Part shown: positions 31,820 through 42,164 of the stretch, one piece after another
Position numbering within the stretch: position 1 is the stretch's first letter
How the letters are laid out: every line of letters begins with the position of its first letter
Assembly: GCA_015179125.1 (NCBI GenBank)
Contig: WHVA01000003.1
Span: 248,001-312,000, forward strand
Direction of reading: 5' to 3'
Length of the DNA stretch: 64,000 bases
Origin: Gautieria morchelliformis
Taxonomy: Eukaryota; Basidiomycota; Agaricomycetes; Gomphales; Gomphaceae
Position numbers and translations under genes: made by a program
Notes under the pieces: generated by a model
The model's input: the letters and a program-made list of their open reading frames with translations, nothing else
Told to the model about the DNA's origin: nothing
Database searches by the model: none

Positions 31820-34800
31820 TCAGTTACCGCCACCTCCTGCGTCTGCACTGACAGAGTCCGCTCCATGTTTGAGCAACAGCTGAACACTGGCATCGTTCTG
31901 ATGTGACAATGCAGCCTGCAACGCGCTGCCATGCTCCCCCCTTGGGCATTGACGTCCGCCCCTTTTCCAGCAGCAGGCGAACGACAACCACGCCAATACC
32001 ACTAAATGATGCCGCCGCGGCTTGAAGAGCACTGCCATATTTTCCACCTTGAGCATTGACATCAGCTGCGTTCTCCAACAGCAGCTGAACGACGGTGTCA
32101 TGACCACGATACGAAGCCGCTTGCAGCGCATTACCAAACTTCCCGCCTTGTCTGTTGACATCCGCTCCTTTGTGCAGCAGTAGCCGAATGACCTTCTCAC
32201 TACCACAATACGATGCTGCCGCCGCCTGCAGCGCATTACCATATTTACCTCCTTGCACATTGACATCCACCCCTTATCCAGCACCAGATGAACAAGAGCA
32301 TCATTGCCACCAAATGCTGCCGCTTGCAGTGCACTGCCATACCGTTCTCCTACTGCATCCATGTCTGCTCCATTCTCAAGCAGGAGCTGAACAACTGCAT
32401 CTGAACCACTTGACAATGCTGCAAGCAGTGCAGTACCACACTTTCCTCCTTGAGCATTGATATCTGATCCCTTCTCCAGGAGCAGCCGAACAATTGTAGT
32501 ATGACCTTGTTTGGCTGCTGCCTGCAGTGCATTGCCGTACTCCCCACCTTGGGCATTGACATTCGCACCCCTTTCTAGCAGTAGCTGAACGACTGCTTGA
32601 CTAGCACGATATGACCCCGCTGCTGCCTGCAGTGCATTGCCATATTCCCCTCCTTGTGCATTGACATCAGCCCCCTTATCCAGCACCAGACAAACAAGAG
32701 CATCATTGCCACCAAATGATGCTGCTTGCAGTGCACTGTCTTCTGCATTGATATCCACTCCATTCTCAAGCAGAAGCTGAGCAACTGCAGCTGAACCCGT
32801 CGACAATGCGGCAAGCAGTGCACTACCATATGCTCCTCCTTGGGCATTGATGTCTGCTCCCTTCTCCAGGAGCAGCTGAACAATTGTAGTATGACCTTTT
32901 GTGGCTGCTGCCTGCAGTGCACTGCCAAAGCACCCTCCCTTTGCATTGACGTCTGCACCCCTTTCTAGCAGTAGCTGAACGACTGCTTGACTAGCATGAG
33001 ATGACTGCACCACTGCCTGCAGCGCATTGCCATATCTCCCTCCTTGTGCATTGACATCCACCCCCTTATCCAGCACCAGACAAACAAGAGCATCATTGCC
33101 ACCAAGCAATGCCGCTTGCAGCGCATTGCCATACCATTCTCTTTCTGCATTGATGTCTGCTCCATTCTCGAGCAGCAGCCGAGCAACTGCATCTGAACCC
33201 ATTGACAATGCCGCAAACAGTGCACTACCATACTTTCCTCCTTGAGCATTGATGTCTGCTCCCTTCTCCAGGAGCAGCTGAACAATCATAGTATGGCCTT
33301 GTTCAGCTGCTGCCTGCAGTGCACTGCCAAAGCACCCTCCCTTTGCATTGACGTCTGCACCCCTTTCTAGCAGTAGCTGAACGACCGCTTGACTAGCACA
33401 ATATGACCCTGCCGCTGCCTGCAGTGCATTGCCATATTCCCCTCCTTGTGCATTGACATCGGCCCCCTTATCCAGCACCAGATGAACAAGAACATCATTG
33501 CCACCAAACGATGCCGCTTGCAGTGCACTGCCATACTGTTCTCCTTCTATATTGATGTCTGCTGCATTCTCAAGCAGCAGCTGAGCAACTGCATCTGAAC
33601 CCAGTGACAATGCCACAAGTAGTGCACTACCATACTCTCCTCCTTGGGCATTGATGTCTGCTCCCTTCTCCAGGAGCAGCTGAACAATTGTAGTATGACC
33701 TTGTGTGGCTGCTGCCTGCAGTGCACTGCCCAAGCGCCCTCCCTTCGCATTGACATCTGCGCCCCTTTCTAGCAGTAGCTGAACGACCACTTGACTAGCA
33801 CGAGATGACCCCACTGCTGCCTGCAGTGCATTGCCATATTCCCCTCCTTGTGCATTGACATCAGCCCCCTTATCCAGCACCAGACGAACAAGAGCATCAT
33901 TGCCACCAAACGATGCTGCTTGCAGTGCACTGCCATACCGTTCTCCTTCTAGATTGATGTCTGCCCCATTCTCAAGCAGAAGCCGAGCAACTGCATCTGA
34001 ACCAATTGACAACGCTGCAAGCAGTGCACTACCATACTCTCCTCCTTGGGCATTGATGTCTGCTCCCTTCTCCAGGAGCAGCTGAACAATTGTAGTATGA
34101 CCTTGTGTGGCTGCTGCCTGCAGTGCACTGCCAAAGTGCCCTCCCTTTGCATTGACGTCTGCACCCCTTTCTAGCAGTAGCTGAACGACCACTTGACCAG
34201 CATGAGATGACCCCACCGCTGCCTGCAGTGCACTGCCATACCATTCTCCTTCTAGATTGATGTCTGCCCCATTCTCAAGCAGAAGCCGAGCAACTGCATC
34301 TGAACCAATTGACAACGCTGCAAGCAGTGCACTACCATACTCTCCTCCTTGGGCATTGATGTCTACTCCCTTCTCCAGGAGCAGCTGAACAATTGTAGTA
34401 TGACCTTTTGTGGCTGCTGCCTGCAGTGCACTGCCAAAGCGCCCTCCCTTTGCATTGACATCCGCACCCCTTTCTAGCAGTAGCTGAACGACCGCTTGAC
34501 TAGCACAAGATGACCCCGCCGCCGCTGCCTGCAGTGCATTGCCATATTCCCCTCCTTGTGCATTGACATCGGCCCCCTTATCCAGCACCAGACAAACAAG
34601 AGCATGATTGTTGCCAAATGATGCCACTTGCAGCGCACTGCCATACCATTTTCCTTCTGTATTGATATCTGCTCCATTCTCGAGCAGAAGCCGAGCAACT
34701 GCATCTGAACCTGTTGACAACGCGGCAAGCAGTGCACTACCATACTCTCCTCCTTGGGCATTGATGTCCGATCCCTTCTCCAGGAGCAGCTGAACAATCG

Positions 34801-37800
34801 TAGTATAACCTTGTTTGGCTGCTGCCTGCAGCGCACTGCCAAAGCGCCCTCCCTTTGCATTGACATCCGCACCCCTTTCTAGCAGTAGCTGAACGACCGC
34901 TTGACTAGCACAAGATGACCCCGCCGCCGCTGCCTGCAGTGCATTGCCATATCTGCCTCCTTGTGCATTGACTTCGGCCCCCTTATCCAGCAGCAGACGA
35001 ACAAGAGCATCATTGCTGCCAAATGATGCCACTTGCAGTGCACTGCCATACTCTCCTCCTTGGGCATTGATGTCCAATCCCTTCTCAAGCAGAAGCTGAG
35101 CAACTGCATCTGAACCACTTGACAATGCTGCACACAGTGCACTACCATAGTGTCCTCCTTGGGCATTGATGTCCGAGCCCTTCTCCAGGAGCAGCTGAAC
35201 GATCATAGCATGACCTTGTTCCGCTGCTGCATGCAATGCACTACCAAACTGCCCTCCCTTCTCATTGACATCTGCGCCCCTTTCTAGCAGTAGCTGAACA
35301 ACCACTTCACTAGCACAATATGACCCTGCTGCTGCCTGCAGTGCATTGCCATATTCCCCTCCTTGTGCATTGACATCCGCCCCCTTATCCAGCAGCAGAC
35401 GAACAAGAGCATCATTGCCACCAAATGATGCTGCTTGCAGCGCATTTCCATAGCAGCCTTGCCATGCATTGACATCTGACCCCTTTGTCAAAAGACTGCT
35501 GGATACTGTTCTCAACCCAGCCATGGCTGTGTAATAAATAGGAGAACATTTCATGCTATGTCCACCCTCCTGTTGCAGGTCTGGATTCCAAAGCCTCAGC
35601 CAATTAGAATAGACAGCATGCTCAGGTTGAAGAAGTTCCATAATCAGTCGGTGCAATGTCGGCTCCTCATCATTATCTGGCTGAGCGTGGAACATCCAGT
35701 ACCGCGCTGCATATGATGAGAGTGGATAGGATGTGCGTGCAGTGTCATCTATGCAACCATGCTTGTCAAATTGCAACAGGTAGGCTAGGCATGCCTTAGC
35801 GATGAACGTATCAGCTAGTGTCTTGTTGAAATGATAATATGACATTTTGATGTTGCCTTTGCAGAGGTCCTCCGAGACAAGATATTCTCGGACAGAGAAA
35901 TGTGCCAGGCTGACCTGTTCCCGCTGAGGGAACTGTGCCCGGTAGACAATGCTGTCAGTGCGGATGTCTTCTCCGTTGTGCAATCGGACGTCGGGGACCG
36001 TAATGGTGACAAGACTCGCACATATCGTCAGAACGTCATGTGGATTCCAAAGCCGCCGATTTGGGTCAAATAGGGGACCATTTTCGGTATCAGGATCTGT
36101 AGCAAGCAAATCCACAGCCTCGCTGAGTGACAATGTGCGGGCTGAGAAAGCAAGCCATTGCAGCAACTTCAGGGCATCCTGTCTGTAGTCCTCGTTGATT
36201 TCCAGAAGAATCCTATCATAGGTCTCGTAAAGGGTCTTCGGTAGACAGGTGAGTGTTTTCTCGAGTGCGGCAGGGGACCGACACCTTCGCAATGCATCCA
36301 GCTGACAAACAACCCATCGAAACCTGGTCGTCCTGTCAGTCATGATCTTCCAAGAGGAGGAATGATAACTCACATCCCATCTGCACCTTTCATCAACGTC
36401 ATCTTAATGGTTTCCTTCATCTCTGCCGAGCATTTACTGAACTTGATATCATTATCCAGCGTCCGGGATACATGGACTTGGATATCGCCGCCAACAAGAC
36501 ACTCGTCCATGAACATCTGATGTGAAACCAAGCCGCTCAGTGTTTCTTCAATGTCTTGCTCCTTTCTACTCGTTGCCAGAAGGTGTAAATGGCCCAGGTT
36601 CCAACCGTGGATCTCTTCAAGCAGCTTCAAAAACTCAGGCCGACTCGGGCATTCGTCGAGGGCATCGAAAACGATATATACATTCTCGAAGCTGATGATG
36701 ATAGACTTGAGAGTTGACTTCAGCTCGTCCGGAGCTGGCGATCGGCGGCTATCTGCGTAGGCAGAGAAGAGTTTCTCCAGGCTGTCGGGGATGCTCGTGC
36801 ATTTCGAAGACAGCTGCTCGATCAGTGCACGAAGGACGCCATGTGGCTGTATGTCGTTGCTGTGATAATCGAAATAAAAGTAGGCGATTACCAGTGAGTG
36901 ATTGATGAGCTCCTGGATGATGGTGGAGCTTGAAGGTCGTATTTGTTGGCATGATAACTAGTCGGAGACATTTTATGTAAATTGCTTACCATAAGACAGT
37001 CTTCCCAGCGCCGGCTGTGTGTGTTTATTAGCGGCGACTATCAAACAAGTATAGAACGTACGCTTGCCGTGAAGCCAAAGAAACGACTGCGCCGCACTTT
37101 TCCATTCCAGAAAACTGACTCCTTGCAGAAACCAGGAGCCCGTGTCACCTTCCCGCTCCTTGCAGGCATTCCAGTGCTTCGGCCGATAATCAGGAGCCGA
37201 CAACCAATGGTAGATTTCCTGTCGATGTTTGTCTACAGGGAATCAGTCAGTTTCACGTCATCGGGCAGTAGCAATGTCGTACTCACTCTCATGTTCGTCA
37301 TGTGCCGTCAATGCCAAATTTCTGTAAGCACAATAAGGAGTGCTCGGTGTTTGAGATTAAGCAGGGAACGTACGTTTGGTCAACGATCAGAGCAGAAGTA
37401 AGCAGCTGATGGAACCTTTGCAGGTTGTCCAGAGTCTTTCTGACCTCGCCTTGCCTGAATGTCCATGTCAGCGCTTTCTTCCGAGATGTGCCTCCATCCT
37501 TGCTGTTTATCTTGTTCAAAAGACTTTTCAGGTCAGCATGACAACCCGCAAGGGCACACGGCATCGCTTCTATTCCCCATCTTTGCCTTCTAATACATTA
37601 TCCACTGTAAGTCCACCTTCGTTGATAAGTTATCCCTTGCGCTTGCGACGCTGGGGAAATGGGCATACCGTCTGTGCGTCCACTTTTAGTTTCAACGCTG
37701 TACGAACGATCTTTGGTCTTCAACTTCTTCCAGAGGCTGTTTACCATGGCATGGCGACCCGTACGGCTATTTGGCGTGGAGTCTGTGCGTCCATCTTCGA

Positions 37801-38152
37801 GTTCTACCTGATTCTCGACGCTTGTATCAGAAGATTGACGGTCATATGGCGTATTGAACGCCGCAATCAAAGTCGGCAATTGGGCGGTCATTTTGGTTTC
37901 CTCATCCTTTATAAGCTTATGGATAGCACTGAGTACCGGAACTAGTCTGGCGACCTCATCACGGAGCTGATTCATGTCTTTGGACGCATTCTTATATGTA
38001 GTGCCATACGCAGAGCATCCGCTGATAACCGCTGTACCGAGCTGAACAACGGCAATGACGCTCGCTGAGTGGCTTAATGAGCATGACAGTAGAAGGAAAA
38101 CGAGTATCAGTGACTTGCCTGCTACTCCCAGGCCTGCCAGAGCTTCGGCCAT
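31820..38152 (-). CDS. NACHT-ankyrin STAND protein (fungal NLR type), 8 exons
   Basis: Predicted 1974-residue protein. Exons: 38119-38152, 37669-38064, 37374-37569, 37287-37321, 37062-37232, 36990-37014, 36374-36928, 31820-36332 (5925 nt in phase). The N-terminal fungal STAND domain (GLGVAASVIAVVQLGTAVIS) covers about residues 1-210. Then comes a block ending FLWLHGKPGAGKTVLCSTII, with Walker A carried by a 25-nt exon (around residue 278). Walker B (YIVFDALDECP) is near residue 375, and a winged-helix-like region with FRWVVCQLDALRRC follows. From about residue 735 there are about 36 ankyrin repeats. Introns are 41-61 nt except intron 2 (99 nt). The first intron is GC-AG. Three single-G shortfalls in G runs near 32270, 31960 and 31940 shift the frame and then restore it. 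NLR-type proteins sense non-self or damage and trigger cell death; ankyrins are the sensor. The ligand is unknown. Confidence 0.88.
31850..35520 (-). repeat. Ankyrin-coding tandem super-repeat array
   Basis: About eight copies of a four-ankyrin super-unit (about 135 residues, 400 bp). The four types recur in order: A (GND-ALVxLVLDKGADVNAQGGEYGNALQAA), B (ASQAVVQLLLERGADVNAKGG), C (GHTTIVQLLLEKGADINAQGG) and D (GSDAVARLLLENGADIN). One super-unit lacks its A repeat. DNA copies are very alike, so the array has been duplicated or homogenised recently. The N-terminal-most and C-terminal-most repeats are the most diverged. Confidence 0.9.
38065..38118 (-). other. In-frame 54-nt GC-AG intron of the NLR gene
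   Basis: The intron has GCAAGT at its 5' end and CACTCAG at its 3' end, and contains no stop. Splicing gives GVA-ASVIAVVQL, the expected fungal STAND start. Retention would insert 18 residues with a hydrophobic LILVFLLLSC core. The spliced form matches the family; the retained form is a possible isoform only. Confidence 0.65.
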
Positions 38153-39151
38153 TGGGTCGAGTCGATGGCTATGGGTATACTTGACAGGCCAGCGCTGCCA
38201 TCTTTTATTCAGATATCAGCGCTTACCATGGCAATGCATCGTGAGAGTCGATGATTAGCGCCATGCACTGACTCAGAGACCTAAAGATGATGACAGCCAG
38301 GCGATGTGATGAACTTTAACTATGTACAGTAAGGAAATGGCGCCTATTGCCTCGCCCATGCCACAGTTCGCAAGTAGTTTCACGTGTGCGCCGGAGACAT
38401 CAGAGACGCTGCACCAACCCCGACTCCACTGAAGAGAGGGAGGGCCGAGAATCGCTGCTAGCAGGCGAAAGGCGAAATAGAATGTGGGCACCCAGGCCCT
38501 TGGCCAACGCTGCGAGCATTGCAAAGCGGTGAGTTGCAGTAACCACCCTAGAATAGTTTCTACTGATCATGGCATGTCCGGCACCTCAGGTCACTGCACG
38601 TTCTGGCATGCAGTACATTCTGATTGGCGCCATTCATTCAGTAATCTGCGGGTGCTTATGTCTGCTCTCCACCGAAACGTCGCGGTGCGGGTGGGTTTGG
38701 TACTTACCCTGCCTTTTTCATGGCAGATTACCCTATTCGTCCTCTCTGCACACGCCCCAGGCTACGCCCGATACAAATCAACAGACGAGGTAGAGGCCCT
38801 TTTGATTGTCAAATGATATCTTACGGTTGTCAACTATCCCAGAGTAATTCAGAATTGCTCCTCATAATACCCTGTTCCTGTGGGTTTGGGGCCTTTACCT
38901 AGACCATCGTAACGACGAGCTAACTCACATGTATAGCATCCCTGCAGTTGCCACATCATCTGTGCATACACTCAGTTATCATATTCATCGTCACCGGTCT
39001 CGTTGACGAGTGCTCGCGCGTGCTCGGCCTCGGTGGTATTCTCTGAATACTGCCATGCTCAGTGACCCAACCACTTCAGCCGTAGGTTGCCGTAATAGAT
39101 GTTGTAGACTACACGCGCCAACATGGTGATGAGTCGTTGTCCATCGCTATA
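38153..39151. other. NLR upstream region; no firm gene
   Basis: About 1 kb holding the NLR promoter. Frames on both strands around 38270-38820 show no domain. Near 38990-39140 the minus strand has a plausible short coding stretch (MLARVVYNIYYGNLRLKWLGH, and in the same frame after a stop ENTTEAEHARALVNE). It could be the last exon of a gene cut by the repeat at 39152, but it is not assignable. Confidence 0.3.
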
Positions 39152-40169
39152 ACGAGCCATATCCAGTTTATTCAGATATCTCGTACCAGCATCATTTACG
39201 ACTAGGATTATAGGTGGTCGTAAGGTCTTTCACAAGCACATGCTGCAATTGAGCATGTGTCGACAGAAAATAGAACTGGCGCATGTTTCCGCCTTTCATT
39301 TAGCCCAGAACCTGCCCGACCGCGGCGAACCGTAGGGATAGGAGTGAATCCTCCGGCAACAAAATATTAATTACTACCTGAAGTAAACGCAAAAGAACGC
39401 AGCTTATTCTTGCCTTGGCGTGCATGACCAGGCGGCACAGGACTAGCACAGGAGAGATCAAGCTAGAACGCCCGCCCTATGGAGGAGGCACGGTGTCGAA
39501 AATCCACCAGCCTCAATGGCCTGATTATATGCACATTCTCTGCCTCGACGAATCTGCGGAGTCCGATCTATTCTTCCTGTGAGAGATTGGACCTCAGGCA
39601 ACCAAGCAACCAATATTCTCATCGACATATTTTAACGTACTGGCACAAGTCAACAGTCAGCGCCCCGCCGAAGAACAGAAAAAAAATAGCAAAAGTCACA
39701 AATATATCCTCCCTCTCCATGCGCCATAACCCACGCTAAGCAGAACTGTGATGCTCTGACAATCCTGCCAGATACTCGCTTGGCATGTCCACCGAGCGCC
39801 CATGAAGAAGAAAGGCGTACGGCATCGTCCATGCATGCTTATGCCACGCTCACGCCGTGCTCCCCACTGAGCATCTCCAGCACCACCCACATCACATCTG
39901 CACGGTAATGCGTAGGTCTACCCTTCCCCGCCACCCATCGATTCCAACCTCGTCCACCGGATTAACAACGCACTTATTTTCATCTGCTGCCCTTATCGCA
40001 TACTCTTGGCGCCAGTGCGCCATGCACGGCATACTGGCAACCCTTGGTCTTTGCACTATTCCAGACGAAAGGCGTGTATGCACTACTGATAACTGTTGCA
40101 AGCATCAGCGTGTGCGACAGACAAGCTAGGCAGGACTTGTTCCCTATGGTTATTGTTAGTAGACATGGG
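39152..40169. repeat. Duplicated segment A, copy 2 (pairs with 3964-5011)
   Basis: Same orientation and order as 3964-5011. This copy keeps the sequence upstream of CGAGC uninterrupted, so it shows the empty site of copia element A. No gene is recognised in it. Confidence 0.85.
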
Positions 40170-40221
40170 TTGAAGTTTCTATAATTACCCCTGGCGCAAG
40201 CCCCGTCAAGAAACCTTCCCC

Positions 40222-40479
40222 TTGATATTCGGCATAGTCTTTGATAAGGAATGCCCCATCCATGATATATTCCCACCCGACGCCGCCGGGCCTTCTCGCG
40301 AAAGGACTAAGACGCCATCGAGGCATCTCTACGACTACACATCTTGCCAAACCCGCCTCAGCCCGGATCTCTACCCGTTCGGCATTCAGCCACCGCGACC
40401 ATACATGGGGCCGAGCCATATATCAGCGTATCACCGCACGGTCATCACGCTCTCATGGGCGATGGAAGGCCAGGTCTAG
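40222..40479 (+). CDS. Hypothetical ORF fragment
   Basis: An 85-codon frame (MIFGIVFDKECPIHDIFPPD, later RPYMGPSHISAYHRTV) between duplicated segment A and dispersed repeat C. The composition looks protein-like, but no family is recognised and it has no clear splice partners. It could be a gene fragment carried with the repeats. Confidence 0.25.
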   Translation: MIFGIVFDKECPIHDIFPPDAAGPSRERTKTPSRHLYDYTSCQTRLSPDLYPFGIQPPRPYMGPSHISAYHRTVITLSWAMEGQV

Positions 40480-40504
40480 ATGTGCCCATCGCCAAGACAG
40501 GTCT

Positions 40505-41022
40505 CCATCCCACCCGGACTCGGATGTGGCCGGACGGCGTGAGTCTCACCCATCCCGTTTTGCTGCGGAGAGCATGCGCAGGGCCACGTTTACACGATCA
40601 CACCAAAAGCGCACGCCTAACGGCGTCTATCTCCATATGGGTTTTGGAGACAGCACCGTCCGCGGACGTGATGACAGCCTACGATCCGGCGGTCGCTTGC
40701 CTCGTATACGTACGCCGCCTGGCGCCGTCTCGACACGCTGGGGTGCGGGAGGTTAGTCTATACCGTTTGACGCGATGCGCGAGCGGGCTGCCGAGGCGTG
40801 CAAAGGGGCGAGCCATCCATTCGTGCGTGAGTGGGCGCGTGTCTCTCATTCGGACCTGCCATCACAATTGGTTGCATGCAGCGTTAGGCGAACCAGGACA
40901 GACAACCCGGGCTGCGATGTCTGCTCCGCGCAGCTGTCGTATGACCAGGGAGATGACTCCATCACCTCCTCCGCGAGTATTTCCCAGAGAACGCGAGGGC
41001 CACGGAATCGAGAGTGAAATTT
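40505..41022. repeat. Dispersed repeat C, copy 2 (inverted relative to 15296-15815)
   Basis: Reverse-complement match to 15296-15815. It lies directly upstream of the second copy of the 7.3-kb duplication, with about 140 bp of other sequence between. Confidence 0.75.
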
Positions 41023-41099
41023 CCATCGGGAGGTGATGATGGAATAGCTCCGAACCAGAGGGCTGAGGGGTGCATCGCACATATGTCTGAGAGGGATAC

Positions 41100-42164
41100 A
41101 TGACATGCGGAAGACGGGTAGAATAAACTTCTCGAACTGCTGACGAGGTATGCGTGTAGTCCGAAGTTCGTGCTCTCGGCTCCCCGACCACTTTCAACAA
41201 CGATGCTTTGGGTTCTGGATCCAGATCGTCCAGATCACTAGCAATCGTGCTAAAGATATTGTCGGGGGATCGTTCTGCCAGATGAGCGGGGTCAAAACAG
41301 TATGACAATCCGAGACGTTTGAGTTTATCAAATCGTTGAGCGACCTCGTGAGCAATCGCTGGCTTTCCGGCACCCGCAACATAATTCAAGAAAAATACCC
41401 TGGGAGTATCGTCGGTATCCCGGTTGACCCAATCGCATATTTCCACGATAGGTTTCTCCCGAGTATCCGGCAGACATCCTTTATCAGGATCGAAACAAGC
41501 ACCTGGTGTGTAGGGCATGTCATTAAGCTGAATTTCCCCGGCTGAGTGCAAAGTCTACTAGCCTCAGGAACGGCTGCTGCTATTCGGAAAACTCAGAGGT
41601 CGCCGACGGCATCCAGAACACGTAGTACAGTGATATCGGTATGGATGACGGCATGCTCCTGTAACGCCAATCTGAGTTTGTTGAACGTGTCCTGGAATTG
41701 TTTGACTTTGCTGTCGACATCCGACACTAGATTTTTCGCTGTTCTTTTCCCTGAACAGAGATCAATAAGAGCTAGTGCCACACAGAGAGAACTGACATCC
41801 AGAAATTCTGATTCGCCAAGGATATAATAATTGACTTTGGCGATTCATTTTCTTCAGCGGCTCTGCCAAGTGGACGAACACATAGGTGTCTCCAATGACT
41901 ATCACCAGCTCATTATTCTATCGTCCCGGTCCTTCTGAGCAATGATCGCCTGGGTGTAGTCAGCCCCGGACGTCAGATATATCTGTCAAGTTGGTGTATG
42001 TCATAGATGTCACCTTGTGCGCGATATACAGGATGGGCCATGCTATTCTTGGTTAAGGATGGACCTAGAATCAAGAAACACATGTATACGAGATGTTCCG
42101 GGAGACGGCCGAGTGTTGAGTCATACCTCTGATATTCCATTGCTGCACCCACGCGGTCCGCCAC
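41100..42164 (-). pseudogene. STAND/NACHT gene fragment, copy 2
   Basis: Counterpart of 20091-21109. The pre-NACHT block is more complete here (DLCSGKRTAKNLVSDVDSKVKQ, then LALQEHAVIHTDITVLRVLDAV, about 41593-41781). The NACHT start reads GCLPDTREKPIVEICDWVNR with Walker A GAGKPAI and continues to KVVGEPRAR at about 41165. The shared Ser/Thr-to-Pro change in Walker A shows that the gene was already altered before the duplication. It is truncated before Walker B. Confidence 0.75.

Noticed and set aside
32155-35166. Many open frames on both strands across the ankyrin array (His/Met/Cys-rich or Ser/Pro-rich)
   Set aside because: Shadows of the repetitive ankyrin coding sequence in other frames; they repeat with the same period and have no domain.
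31850-35520. CRISPR-like regular repeats
   Set aside because: The period is that of ankyrin codons, with no spacers, in a eukaryotic gene with introns.
38065-38118. N-terminal transmembrane segment in the NLR protein
   Set aside because: It comes only from reading through an in-frame GC-AG intron; the spliced form matches the fungal STAND start. It is kept only as a possible isoform.
8266-38152. A single immune operon-like module linking the caspase-like gene and the NLR
   Set aside because: The genes are 22 kb apart with retroelements and duplications between; nothing in the sequence ties them together.
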